Below, piece by piece: positions 1 to 8,685 of a DNA stretch of 64,000 nt; the first letter of the stretch is position 1; each line of letters starts with the position of its first letter. The notes beneath the pieces were generated by a model, which was not told the origin of the DNA, did no database searches, and saw only the letters and a program-made list of their open reading frames with translations. Both the position numbers and the translations under genes were made by a program. Origin of the DNA: Streptacidiphilus melanogenes (GTDB lineage: Bacteria > Actinomycetota > Actinomycetes > Streptomycetales > Streptomycetaceae); the NCBI RefSeq assembly GCF_000787835.1, contig NZ_BBPP01000003.1, forward strand, positions 21,375 through 85,374. The letters are read 5' to 3'.

Positions 1-98
1 GAGGCGGGCCCGCAGGCCCCGCCGACGGGAGGACGGCCGTCGGAACCGGAGGGTCGGACGGTCGGCAGACGTCGAACGGCGAGGAGGAAGCACGGTGA
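1..98 (+). CDS. 3' end of an upstream gene (partial)
   Basis: Reading frame 3 is open from the window edge to a TGA at 96-98, and its codons are about 80% G/C at the third position, as expected for coding DNA here. The visible tail is about 31 Gly/Ala/Arg/Glu-rich residues ending in EEEAR. The stop overlaps the GTG start of the next gene as GTGA, the same coupling seen through the rest of this cluster, so this gene is probably the first visible member of the same operon. No function can be read from the fragment. The gene itself lies outside the window. Confidence 0.5.
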   Translation, partial: GGPAGPADGRTAVGTGGSDGRQTSNGEEEAR

Positions 99-3000
99 CT
101 ACCGCCGAAGTGAGCAGTCCGGTGGCCGCCGGCACCGCGGTCGCGACCGCGCCCGACGCCGGACGCGCCGGTCCGCGCGGACCGCGGGTGCGGCAGTGGT
201 TCTTCGGGGCACGCGCGGGCGGCGGAGCGGGCGGCCGCCTGCTCGCGGGCTTCTGGGCCGTCGTCCTGGCTGCGCTGCTCGTCGAGGCCCCGGGACGGAT
301 CGTCTTCGACACCAAGGCCGACGTGGTGCTGACGCCCGGCCGCTTTCTCGGCCAGCTCGCCCACCTGTGGAGCTCGCAGGGCGGCTTCGGCGGACTGCAG
401 GACCAGGCCGTCGGCTACGCCTTCCCGATGGGCCCGTTCTACCTGGTCCTCGAATGGCTCGGGCTGCCGCCGTGGATCACCGAGCGGCTCTGGATGTCGC
501 TCATCGTCGCCGTCGCCTTCTGGGGCATGGTCCGCCTGGCCGAACGCCTCGGCGTCGGCACGCCCGGGTCCCGGCTCGCGGGTGCGCTCGCCTACGCGCT
601 GTGGCCGACGCTGACCGCCGTCCTCGGCTCCACCTCCGCGGCCGTGCTGCCGATGGCGCTGCTGCCCTGGGTGGTCGTGCCGCTCGTCGACGGCGCCCGC
701 GAGGGGGCCTCGCCGCTGCGCTGCGCCGCCCGTTCGGCCCTCGCCGTGCTGTGCATGGGCGGCGTCAACGCCGTCACCGTCCTCGCCGTGCTGCCCGCGC
801 CGCTGCTCTATCTGCTGACCCGTCAGTGGACACCGCGCGGACGGCGGTTGCTCGGATGGTGGCTGCTCGCCGTCCCGCTGGTGACCGCATGGTGGTGGCT
901 GCCGCTGCTGCTGCTCGGCCGCTACGGCTTCGACTTCCTCCCCTACATCGAGACGCCGCACACCACCGCGTCGACCATGGCCGCCACCGAGGCGCTGCGC
1001 GGCACCGGCAACTGGCTGGACTACCTCGACTTCGGCACGCCCGCGCTGAGCGCGGGCTGGGTCCTGGCCACCACCGGGTGGGCCGTCGCGGGCAGCGCCG
1101 CGCTCGCCGCGTTCGGGCTCGGCGGGCTGGCTCGCCGTGATCTCCCCGAAGGGCGCTGGCTGCGCTGGACGCTCGGCGTCGGCGCCGTCACCGTCATGGC
1201 GGTCTACGGCGGCGCCCTCGGCGGCCCGCTGCACGACCAGGCGCAGTCGTTCCTGAGCGGGCCGGGAGAGGCGTTCCACAGCATCTACAAGTTCCAGCCG
1301 CTGCTCGCGCTGCCGCTCGTACTCGGCCTCGCCCACCTGCTCGGCCGCGCCGTCACCGGGCCCCGCCGCGTGCTCGTGCCCGTCACGGCGTTCGTGCTCA
1401 CCGCCGCGCTGATCGGCTGCGCCGTCCCGTACCTGACGGCCCGTACGCTCCAGAGCGGATCCTTCAAGGCGGTGCCCGACTACTGGAAGCAGACCGCCGC
1501 GTTCCTCGCCGACAACGGCGGGGGCGGGCGCAGCCTGCTCGAACCGGCTGCCTCGCACGGCGACTACACCTGGGGCAGCACCACCGACGACGCGCTGCAG
1601 CCCTACGCCCAGTCCCCGTGGGCCGAGCGCACCCTCGTCCCCGACGGCGGCGCGGGCGTGCAGCGCTACCTCGACGCCGCCGAGCAGGCCTTCGCGACCG
1701 GCACCGACCAGCCGGGCCTGGCCGCCTACCTGGCCCGGGCGGGCATCCGCTACGTCGTGCTGCGCCACGACCTCGACCCCGGCCAGTTCGACTACGTCAA
1801 CCCCACCGCCTACCGCGAGACGCTGCTCCAGTCCGGCTTCCACCTCGTCACCTCCTTCGGGCCGGAGATCCCGCCGACGCCGGTGCGCGGCGACACGCCG
1901 CTGCAGGTCGTCGCCCTCGACTACGGCTACCCGGCCGTCGAGGTCTTCGAGGCCGACGCCGCCCCGCTCCAGCCCGAGACGCCCTTCAGCGTTCTCCCGG
2001 CCGCCGGGGCCCTGCGGCTGAGCGGCGGACCGGAGAGCCTGCTCCCGCTCAGCGGGCCGCCCGACGGCCTCGGCGGCGGGCTCGCCGACGGCCGACCCGT
2101 GCTGCTGAGCGGTCAGACCGCGGCCACCGGCGGTGTCGCGCCCGCCGGCAGCCCGCTCGTGGTGACCGACGGCCTGCGCCGCACCGACACCTCCTTCGGA
2201 CTCGTCCGCGACAACGTCTCCTACACCTACACCGCGACGGGGACGAACCCGCCCGACCGCTCCGACGGCACCGGAGGCAAGGCGCCCAGCCAGATCGCCC
2301 TGCCCTTCGACGTGACCGGGCACCAGACCACGGCCGTGATCGCCGGAGCGGCCTCGGTGACCGCGTCGAGCTACGGCTCCTGGCTGCTCCAGTCCCCGCA
2401 GTACGACCCGGTCAACGCCTTCGACGGCGACGCCGGGACCGCCTGGACCGAGGGCAGCCCGAGCAGCCCCGTCGGCCAGTGGCTGCGGATCGACTTCGCC
2501 GGCCCCGTCGACCTGCCCGCCGCGGTGTCCGTGCGGCTGCTGGCCGACAGCCCGCTGCGGCCGCTCGTCAGCAGGCTGACCGTCCGCACCGACCACGGCA
2601 CGGTGACAGACACCCTGAGCGCGAGCGGCTCGCCGCAGGACCTGGCCGTCCCGGCCGGTCCCACCCGCAGCCTCACACTCACCATCGCCGCCGCACGCGG
2701 AGCCGTCCCCGGCGGGCTCGGCGCGGGCATCAGCGAGGTGTCCGTCCCCGGCGTCCAGGTGACCCGCTACCTGGCCGCCCCGCACGACGCGGCGACGAAC
2801 GGTCAGGGCGGCGTTGCCTTCTCCTTCCACCGCACCGTCGGCGCGACCGGCCTGCTCGGCCCGCAGAGCGCCGAGACCTCGCTGGCCCGCCGGTTCACCC
2901 TGGACGCGCCCGACTCCTTCGACACCCAGCTGACCGCCATGCCGGTCCCCGGACCGGCCCTGGACGCGCTGATCCACAAGCTGACGCCGAGCGGCGGCCT

Positions 3001-4807
3001 GACCGTCACCGGCAGCCCCGCCATCGCCGACCTGCCCCAGTACCAGGCCGCGAACCTGGTCCAGGCCACGTCCTTCGACGGCTGGATCGCCGCGCCCGGG
3101 ACCACGCCGCAGCTCAGCTACTCCTGGAAGGGGCAGCGGACCCTCAGCGAACTCGACCTCCGGCCCGCCCGCGGACTGTCCGCCGCGCCGCTGACCGTGC
3201 GGCTCAGCAGCCCCGCGGGCGACCGCACCGCGTCGGTGGGCAGCGACGGCAGGGTGATCTTCGCGCCGCTGCGCACGGACCGGGTCACCGTGACCTTCCC
3301 GAAGATCCAGCAGGTCGACACCTACGAGCCGATCACCGGCAGCGAGGTGCCGCTGCCGCTGGGGCTCGCCCGGGCCTCGTTCCCGGCGCTGCGCGACCTG
3401 CCGCAGCAGGCGGCCGACCCCGGCGCCTCGTTCGCGCTGCCGTGCGGCCAGGGCCCGCAGCTCACCGTCGACGGCCGCAGCTACCCGACGTCCGCCTCCG
3501 GCACGCTGGGGGCGCTGCTCTCGCAGCAGCCGGTCGTGGTCACGCTCTGCACGACCGGAGGTCGCCTCACACTCCCGGCGGGCACCCGCAGTCTCTACGC
3601 TCCCGGGGATGCGGCGGGCCAGTCCCTGGCTCTGACGGACGTGACCCTCGTCGGCGCGTCGGAGCGCGCCGCGCTGTCGCGCACCGAGACCGCGCCGGGC
3701 GCGGCGGTGCGCACGACGGGCGCGTGGAGCTGGGGCCAGGAGGACCGCACCGTGACGGTCCATCCGGGACCGGCCGCCTACCTGGAGGTGCACGAGAACG
3801 CCGCACCCGGGTGGTCGGCGACGCTGAACGGGCGGGCGCTCCAGGCCGTCACCCTCGACGGCTGGCAGCAGGGCTTCCTGATCCCGGCCGGAGCGGGTGG
3901 CGAGGTGCAGCTGACCTACACGCCGCAGACCTGGTACGTCGTGGCGCTCTCGGTCGGCGGCTTCCTGCTGCTGCTCGTGCTCGCGACGGCGGCCTGGGCG
4001 GCGCGGCGGCAGCGGTCCGGCGCACCGGCCGGCGCTGCGGCCCTGCTCCCGGCCGCGGGCGCACGCAAGGCCGCCGGGAGGACCGCCGCGCTGATCGCCG
4101 GGCCGGTCGTCGGCCTCGCCGTCCTCGCACTGGTCGGCGGCCCGATGGCAGGCGTGGTCCTGGTGCTGGCCGCGCTGTGGTGGTGGCGTCCCGACCTGGC
4201 CCGGGTCGTGGCTCCCGCCCTGGCGGTCGCGGCCATGACCGCGGCGGGCCTGATCGCCGCCGTCGACGTCCAGCACGGCCTGACGCCGGGCCAGGGCGCG
4301 TTCAGCGCGGCCGCGCAGGCCTGCGCGCTGACCGCCCTCGCGGCGGCACTGGCGAGATGGACCGCTTTGCGCCCGCAAGGGACGCCCGGTGGCACCGCCC
4401 AGCCGGAGACGCCCGCCCCGACGGTCGCGCCGCCCCCGCAGACGGCCCCGGCGCCCCCGGCGTCGGAGCCGGCCGGTCCGCCGACCCTCGTCGAGCCCGG
4501 CCCGCTGCTCCCCTTCGTCCCGCACCAGAGCGGCGCGCCGAAGGCGAGCGCCTACCAGCCGACCCCCCGGCCCGATCCCGCCCCCGCCCCCCGCGAAACC
4601 CCGGGCAGCGCGGAGGCGCGCCCTGGCGCGGTCGGCATCCCGCGCCAGACCCGGGGTGAGACCGCCGCCGCCGAGGCTCCTGCGGGCCGTCGCGCCGACG
4701 AATCGCCGAGCACCGCCACGCCGACGACCGCTGCCGGGGAGAACGACGTGTCTACCGAGGGCATGCCACCGGCGCCGGGGCCCGAGGACGAGGCGGGGGA
4801 GCCGTGA
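95..4807 (+). CDS. AftD-like GT-C arabinofuranosyltransferase (DUF3367 family)
   Basis: A 1570-residue polytopic membrane protein of the alpha-(1->3)-arabinofuranosyltransferase (AftD) family, which uses polyprenyl-phosphate sugar donors outside the membrane. Residues about 45-470 hold many membrane spans. The first loop has FDTKADVVLTPGR, matching the acidic loop expected of GT-C enzymes. A large extracytoplasmic part follows; residues about 750-870 resemble a discoidin/CBM fold (ASSYGSW, NAFDGDAGTAWTE, W-RIDF). More spans lie at about 1275-1425, and a Pro/Ala-rich tail at about 1430-1570 is probably cytoplasmic. GTG at 95 is preceded by GAGGAGGAAG. Mycobacterial AftD builds arabinogalactan and LAM. 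Streptomycetes lack arabinogalactan, so the acceptor here is unknown. Confidence 0.85.
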   Translation: MTTAEVSSPVAAGTAVATAPDAGRAGPRGPRVRQWFFGARAGGGAGGRLLAGFWAVVLAALLVEAPGRIVFDTKADVVLTPGRFLGQLAHLWSSQGGFGGLQDQAVGYAFPMGPFYLVLEWLGLPPWITERLWMSLIVAVAFWGMVRLAERLGVGTPGSRLAGALAYALWPTLTAVLGSTSAAVLPMALLPWVVVPLVDGAREGASPLRCAARSALAVLCMGGVNAVTVLAVLPAPLLYLLTRQWTPRGRRLLGWWLLAVPLVTAWWWLPLLLLGRYGFDFLPYIETPHTTASTMAATEALRGTGNWLDYLDFGTPALSAGWVLATTGWAVAGSAALAAFGLGGLARRDLPEGRWLRWTLGVGAVTVMAVYGGALGGPLHDQAQSFLSGPGEAFHSIYKFQPLLALPLVLGLAHLLGRAVTGPRRVLVPVTAFVLTAALIGCAVPYLTARTLQSGSFKAVPDYWKQTAAFLADNGGGGRSLLEPAASHGDYTWGSTTDDALQPYAQSPWAERTLVPDGGAGVQRYLDAAEQAFATGTDQPGLAAYLARAGIRYVVLRHDLDPGQFDYVNPTAYRETLLQSGFHLVTSFGPEIPPTPVRGDTPLQVVALDYGYPAVEVFEADAAPLQPETPFSVLPAAGALRLSGGPESLLPLSGPPDGLGGGLADGRPVLLSGQTAATGGVAPAGSPLVVTDGLRRTDTSFGLVRDNVSYTYTATGTNPPDRSDGTGGKAPSQIALPFDVTGHQTTAVIAGAASVTASSYGSWLLQSPQYDPVNAFDGDAGTAWTEGSPSSPVGQWLRIDFAGPVDLPAAVSVRLLADSPLRPLVSRLTVRTDHGTVTDTLSASGSPQDLAVPAGPTRSLTLTIAAARGAVPGGLGAGISEVSVPGVQVTRYLAAPHDAATNGQGGVAFSFHRTVGATGLLGPQSAETSLARRFTLDAPDSFDTQLTAMPVPGPALDALIHKLTPSGGLTVTGSPAIADLPQYQAANLVQATSFDGWIAAPGTTPQLSYSWKGQRTLSELDLRPARGLSAAPLTVRLSSPAGDRTASVGSDGRVIFAPLRTDRVTVTFPKIQQVDTYEPITGSEVPLPLGLARASFPALRDLPQQAADPGASFALPCGQGPQLTVDGRSYPTSASGTLGALLSQQPVVVTLCTTGGRLTLPAGTRSLYAPGDAAGQSLALTDVTLVGASERAALSRTETAPGAAVRTTGAWSWGQEDRTVTVHPGPAAYLEVHENAAPGWSATLNGRALQAVTLDGWQQGFLIPAGAGGEVQLTYTPQTWYVVALSVGGFLLLLVLATAAWAARRQRSGAPAGAAALLPAAGARKAAGRTAALIAGPVVGLAVLALVGGPMAGVVLVLAALWWWRPDLARVVAPALAVAAMTAAGLIAAVDVQHGLTPGQGAFSAAAQACALTALAAALARWTALRPQGTPGGTAQPETPAPTVAPPPQTAPAPPASEPAGPPTLVEPGPLLPFVPHQSGAPKASAYQPTPRPDPAPAPRETPGSAEARPGAVGIPRQTRGETAAAEAPAGRRADESPSTATPTTAAGENDVSTEGMPPAPGPEDEAGEP

Positions 4808-5808
4808 TACTCGGCGTCGGGGCGGCCGTGTTCGCGGCCGTCTGTTACAACGTCGGTCTGCTGGTGGAGAAGCAGGCGCTCGGCGCGCTGCCGCCGTTGC
4901 GGCTGGGCGCGCCGGTCGCGCTGTTCCGGTCGCTGTTCGGGCGGCCCGCGTGGCTCGCCGGGTTCGCACTGGTCCTCGCGGGGCTGGTGCTGCAGGTCGT
5001 CTCGCAGGGGCTGCTGCCGATCACCGTGGCGCAGCCGCTGCTCGCCGTCGGCCCGGCCGTTCTGGTCGCCGCCTCCGCCGTGGCCTACCGGGAGGCGCCG
5101 GCGCGCGCCGACCTCGCCATGCTCGGGCTGCTGGCCGCGAGCACAGTGATGCTCGTGCTCAGCTACGACCCGCACCTGGACCCCGTGGGCCGCGGTCAGC
5201 ACCCGGTCGCGGTGCTGACGGTGTGTGCGCTGGCGGCGGCCGGCGCAGCCGCGGTGCTGCTGCCGCGCGGTCCCCGCTCGGGCACGGCGTACGGGGTCGC
5301 GGTCGGCTTGCTCAACGGCGCGGGCGGGCTGCTGGCCAAGGCGCTCGCGGTCTCCGCGCGGGACGGCCGCCGCTCCCTGCCCGCCCTGGCGGCACTGCCG
5401 TACCCGTGGCTGCTCGGCCTGTTCTCCGTGCTGATGCTGGGGGTGATGCAGATCGGGCTGCAGCGCTCGCGCGCGGCCACGCTGGTGCCCGCCCAGGTGA
5501 TCACCGGCAACGCCCTGGTCATGGTCGCGGGCGGGGTGATCTTCCACGAGCCGCTGCCCGCCGATCCGTTGCGGCTCGGGCTGCGCCTCGCGGCGCTGGT
5601 CGCCTCGCTGCTGGTGCTGGCGCTGCGGCCGCCCGCCGCGTCAGTGCGCGGCGCGCGCGGAGTGGGCGGCCCGGTGCAGGGCCTCGTCGACGACGGTGGC
5701 GAACCGCTCGACGGTGGTGTGCCAGCGCAGGCCGAGCGCGCGTCTGCGGGCCGCCGCGCCCATGGCCCGCCGCCGGGCGGGGTCCAGGGCGAGCCCGGCC
5801 CACGCTGA
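4804..5808 (+). CDS. DMT-like integral membrane protein
   Basis: A 334-residue protein with about nine to ten hydrophobic helices over residues 1-275, starting at a GTG that overlaps the stop of the AftD-like gene (GTGA). The pattern of short helices (SYDPHLDPVG loop, ALAVSARDG loop, QVITGNALVMVAGG) resembles the DMT/EamA transporter superfamily. Coupling to the glycosyltransferase suggests moving a lipid-linked sugar or precursor across the membrane, but this is inference. The last 56 codons (from about 5641) run antisense to the glycosyltransferase gene, lack hydrophobic helices and are Gly/Arg/Pro-rich, so they look like read-through rather than a conserved domain. Confidence 0.75.
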   Translation: MILGVGAAVFAAVCYNVGLLVEKQALGALPPLRLGAPVALFRSLFGRPAWLAGFALVLAGLVLQVVSQGLLPITVAQPLLAVGPAVLVAASAVAYREAPARADLAMLGLLAASTVMLVLSYDPHLDPVGRGQHPVAVLTVCALAAAGAAAVLLPRGPRSGTAYGVAVGLLNGAGGLLAKALAVSARDGRRSLPALAALPYPWLLGLFSVLMLGVMQIGLQRSRAATLVPAQVITGNALVMVAGGVIFHEPLPADPLRLGLRLAALVASLLVLALRPPAASVRGARGVGGPVQGLVDDGGEPLDGGVPAQAERASAGRRAHGPPPGGVQGEPGPR

Positions 5809-6801
5809 GGCGAACGCGCCCTCGGTGGGGGCCAGCAGGCCGGTCGCGCCGTGCGCGACGGAGTCGGTGAGGCCCGGGATGCGGAAGCCGACGGTGGGCG
5901 TGCGGCGCACCGCGGCCTCGGTGACCACCAGGCCCCACCCCTCGACCTGTGACGGGTGCAGCAGCATCCAGGCCTGGCACAGCAGTTCGTGCTTGGTCTG
6001 CTCGCTGATCCGCCCGGTGAAGACGACCCGGCTCCCGGCCAGGGCTTCCAGCCGTTCGCGCTCGGGGCCGTCGCCCGCGATGACGAGGGTGCCGCCGGTG
6101 ACCGGACGCACCCGCTCCCAGAGCCGCAGCAGCAGGTCGATCCGCTTGTACTCGGCGAGCCGGCCCAGCGCCAGGAACAGCGGTTCGGCCGACTTCCGTG
6201 GCAGCGCTGCGGGTTGGGCCACGTCCTCGACGCCGTTGGTGACGACGCGGATCCGCTCGGGGGCCACGCCGATCTCCGCCAGCGCCCGGGCGGTGGACTC
6301 GGAGACGGCCACGAACAGGTTGCCGCGGTGGACCCGCGGCAGCAGCACGGTCTCCGCGTAGCGGCCCAGCGCGGCGATCGGCCAGGGGTAGCGCAGCGGC
6401 CACAGCTCGCGGTGCACGTGGTTGACCAGGCAGACCGCCGGAGTGCGCGGCGACCATGCGGGGGCGAGGTAGGGCAGGCCGTTGCACACCTCGACCAGCA
6501 GGTCGACCCGGTCCAGCGAGCGGACCGCGCGCGGCGCGGTGAGGAACTGGCTGTACGGGCCACCGTTGCGGCGCACCCGGTAGGGGCGTCCGGCGCCGAC
6601 GGGACCGCCGCAGACCAGGGTGGTGGGATGGCCGCGACGGGCGAGGCCTTCGGCGAGTTTGTCGATGAGCAGTTCGGATCCGCCGGCGGCGGGGCTGGCG
6701 AGATCGCGCAGGGACAGGAAGGCGACGTGCGCGCGGGGCGCCGTCCGGGCCCGGGCGTCGTTCTCCCGGGACGGCGGCCGAAGGACGCCTGAGCGGTCCA
6801 T
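5641..6801 (-). CDS. GT4-family glycosyltransferase
   Basis: A 386-residue cytoplasmic GT-B enzyme. The N-terminal acceptor domain has FLSLRDLASPAAGGSELLIDKLA, typical of GT4 enzymes. The C-terminal nucleotide-sugar domain begins near LFLALGRLAEYKRIDLLL and includes LVIAGDGPERERLEAL, VVFTGRIS and the HPSQVEGWGLVVTEAA segment with the conserved glutamates. It is transcribed away from the DUF3068 operon, from a shared 220-base region. Its 3' end overlaps the DMT-like gene by 168 bases in convergent orientation. It could add a sugar to the lipid intermediate used by the AftD-like enzyme. Sugar and acceptor cannot be read from the sequence. Confidence 0.88.
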   Translation of the reverse strand: MDRSGVLRPPSRENDARARTAPRAHVAFLSLRDLASPAAGGSELLIDKLAEGLARRGHPTTLVCGGPVGAGRPYRVRRNGGPYSQFLTAPRAVRSLDRVDLLVEVCNGLPYLAPAWSPRTPAVCLVNHVHRELWPLRYPWPIAALGRYAETVLLPRVHRGNLFVAVSESTARALAEIGVAPERIRVVTNGVEDVAQPAALPRKSAEPLFLALGRLAEYKRIDLLLRLWERVRPVTGGTLVIAGDGPERERLEALAGSRVVFTGRISEQTKHELLCQAWMLLHPSQVEGWGLVVTEAAVRRTPTVGFRIPGLTDSVAHGATGLLAPTEGAFASAWAGLALDPARRRAMGAAARRRALGLRWHTTVERFATVVDEALHRAAHSARAAH

Positions 6802-6843
6802 CGGGGGGTGCCTTTCGTCGGGGGCGGGGAGAAGGGCGCGCCA

Positions 6844-6872
6844 ACCCTAGGGCGTTGATGACAAAGCGTCAA
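6844..6872 (-). promoter_or_regulatory. Probable promoter of the GT4 gene
   Basis: On the minus strand TTGACG (6872-6867) and TAGGGT (6849-6844) are separated by 17 bases, good -35 and -10 elements for a principal sigma factor. Transcription would start about 35-40 bases upstream of the ATG at 6801. The -35 lies in an AT-richer stretch shared with the divergent promoter. Confidence 0.55.
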
Positions 6873-6934
6873 TAACTTCTTACTTGTGGGTAGTTCTTTG
6901 GCTCACATGGGAATCATCAGCCAGTGCGCAATTA

Positions 6935-6964
6935 TTGACGTTGCGTCAGTTTGCGCTCTACGGT
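6935..6964 (+). promoter_or_regulatory. Probable promoter/operator of the DUF3068 operon
   Basis: TTGACG at 6935-6940 and TACGGT at 6959-6964 with an 18-base spacer. The -35 is part of a near-palindrome, TGACGTTGCGTCA (6936-6948), a likely binding site for a regulator. An almost identical 13-mer, TGACGCTGCGTCA, occurs at 22999-23011 upstream of an unrelated gene. Confidence 0.45.
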
Positions 6965-7024
6965 CCGAGACGTCTCGCGCTCGTGCTCCGCCGCCACCAC
7001 GTCCGGCAGCCCTCTGGGGGTCCG

Positions 7025-8071
7025 ATGAGCCACCGCGTCAGCGCCGCCGTCCTGCTCGCCACCGGCGTCCTGCTCGCCGCCGCCGGCCCCGTGCTGCACT
7101 TCGCCGTGCTGCCCGCCGTCCGCGTCGCCCCGTGGGATCCCGACGACACCACCGTCTCCACCGGCCAGGGCCGTTACCTCGACCCGACCACGGGAGCGCC
7201 GGGCACCGGCCTGGTCACCGTCACCGAGCACATCCAGGGTGACCCGGCCGTCGGCCGGAAGCACCACGCCGCCGTGTGGACCATCACCACCCGTGTCGAC
7301 ACCCCGAGCACGATCGCGCTGGCCGACGCCCGGCAGGCCCTGCAACTGAGCGTGCACCGCTGGACCTTCGACCGTGTCACCAACCAGTACGTCCCCTGCT
7401 GCGGCGCCGACACCGGCCAAGGGGCGGACGCCTTCCGCAAGTTCCCCTTCCACGCCGAAGCCCTCAGCTACCGGCTCTGGGATCCGGAGGCCGCACGGGC
7501 CTTCCCCGCGCAGCTCGACGGCACCCGCGAGATCGACGGCCACGCGTTCAACGCCTACGTGCAGACCATCCCGCCCACCGAGGTCGGCACCCTCGCCGTG
7601 CCGCCCGGCGTGCTCGGCGTGACCTCCAAGGACGCCACCGTCGAGGCCCAGGAGTGGTACCAGAACCCGCAGACCGTCACCCTGGTCGACCCGGAGACCG
7701 GCACGCCCGTCTCCGTCACCACCCACGAGATCGTCACGCTGCGGCTGCCCGGCGACACGCGCCACGCGGCCACCGCCCTCGACGTGACGCTGCGGACCAC
7801 GCAGGACACCGAGCAGCAGCTCGTCGACCAGGCCACCGGGCAGGCGACCGAACTCTCGCTGCTCGAAGGGCCGGTGCCCTGGCTGGTCACGGCCCTCGGC
7901 GTGGTGCTGGCGGCCCTCGGCGCCCTGCGGACGCACCGCAGAGCGGTCCCGGGCGTGCCAGGCCTACCGGGCGGCGGAGCCGGCGGGGCGGACGGGCCCG
8001 ACGAGCCCGAAGGCCCGGAGGCGCGGACTCACATCCCGGCGGCCGAGACCCCGGTGGCGGAGGAGTTATGA
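7025..8071 (+). CDS. DUF3068 (PorA-like family) membrane-anchored protein
   Basis: A 348-residue protein with a hydrophobic segment near residues 5-27, a long extracytoplasmic domain, and a second helix near the C-terminus (WLVTALGVVLAALGAL) followed by an Arg- and Gly-rich tail. This two-helix, large-loop layout and motifs such as YLDPTTG and GLVTFPF-like KFPFHAEALSYRLWDPEA match the DUF3068 family. ATG 7025 is chosen because the signal/anchor starts directly there; the open frame reaches back to 6884 but that part is promoter DNA. It ends in an ATGA overlap with the next gene. The role is unknown. Family members sit next to envelope glycan genes, so a periplasmic accessory role is plausible. 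Confidence 0.8.
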   Translation: MSHRVSAAVLLATGVLLAAAGPVLHFAVLPAVRVAPWDPDDTTVSTGQGRYLDPTTGAPGTGLVTVTEHIQGDPAVGRKHHAAVWTITTRVDTPSTIALADARQALQLSVHRWTFDRVTNQYVPCCGADTGQGADAFRKFPFHAEALSYRLWDPEAARAFPAQLDGTREIDGHAFNAYVQTIPPTEVGTLAVPPGVLGVTSKDATVEAQEWYQNPQTVTLVDPETGTPVSVTTHEIVTLRLPGDTRHAATALDVTLRTTQDTEQQLVDQATGQATELSLLEGPVPWLVTALGVVLAALGALRTHRRAVPGVPGLPGGGAGGADGPDEPEGPEARTHIPAAETPVAEEL

Positions 8072-8685
8072 GCACGGGAGACGGCGTGCCCGCGGCCCGG
8101 TGCGCAGCGGACGCCCGGCCCCCCGCGGCGACGGCGCTGCGCCTGCTGGCCACCGCCGCCCGGCACGGCGTCGCCGACCCCGCCTACCAGCGCCTGCACG
8201 CCGCCTACCGGGTGCGGCGTCTGGACCGGTCGTTCGGGCTGGCAGACCGTCAGGTGGTCGCGGTCGGCACCGACGTGTGGCGCGCGGACGCGTTCCGCGC
8301 CGCAGGCGCCCGCTGCCTGACCGTCGAACCGGGCACGACCGGCCGCGCGCAGCCCGCGACCCCCGCCGACGCGCCGGACCTCGCCGCGCCAGGGCCGGGG
8401 GAGCGCATCGTCGCCGACGGCTACTGGCTGCCGGTCAAGGACGGCGCGGCCGACCTCGCCTACTGCGACGCGGCGTTACCGAGCGGACCCGACGCCGTCG
8501 GCGTCGTGGACGAGCTGGCCCGGATCACCCGCGTCGGCGGACTCGTCTGCCTCTCCCTCACCGGCGCCCGCCGCCCCCTCGTGCACCTCCTCCGCCGACG
8601 CGAGGACCTGGCACTGCTCACCCGCCCCCCGATCGTGCGGCTGCCCCGCCGCCGCACCGAGCTGGTCCTGCGGAGGACGGCATGA
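8068..8685 (+). CDS. Degenerate class I SAM methyltransferase-like protein
   Basis: A 205-residue protein whose C-terminal half (VADGYWLPVKDGAADLAYCDAAL, then VVDELARITRVGGLVCLSLTG) is a clear methyltransferase-11 type post-I region. The usual glycine-rich SAM loop is weak: the corresponding stretch reads VAVGTDVWRADAFRAAGARCLTVEP. It may bind SAM poorly or act as a partner of the second methyltransferase in this operon (10136). Start and stop overlap the neighbours by four bases (ATGA) on both sides, so it is translationally coupled in the middle of the operon. A basic C-terminal tail follows the fold. Confidence 0.72.
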   Translation: MSTGDGVPAARCAADARPPAATALRLLATAARHGVADPAYQRLHAAYRVRRLDRSFGLADRQVVAVGTDVWRADAFRAAGARCLTVEPGTTGRAQPATPADAPDLAAPGPGERIVADGYWLPVKDGAADLAYCDAALPSGPDAVGVVDELARITRVGGLVCLSLTGARRPLVHLLRRREDLALLTRPPIVRLPRRRTELVLRRTA

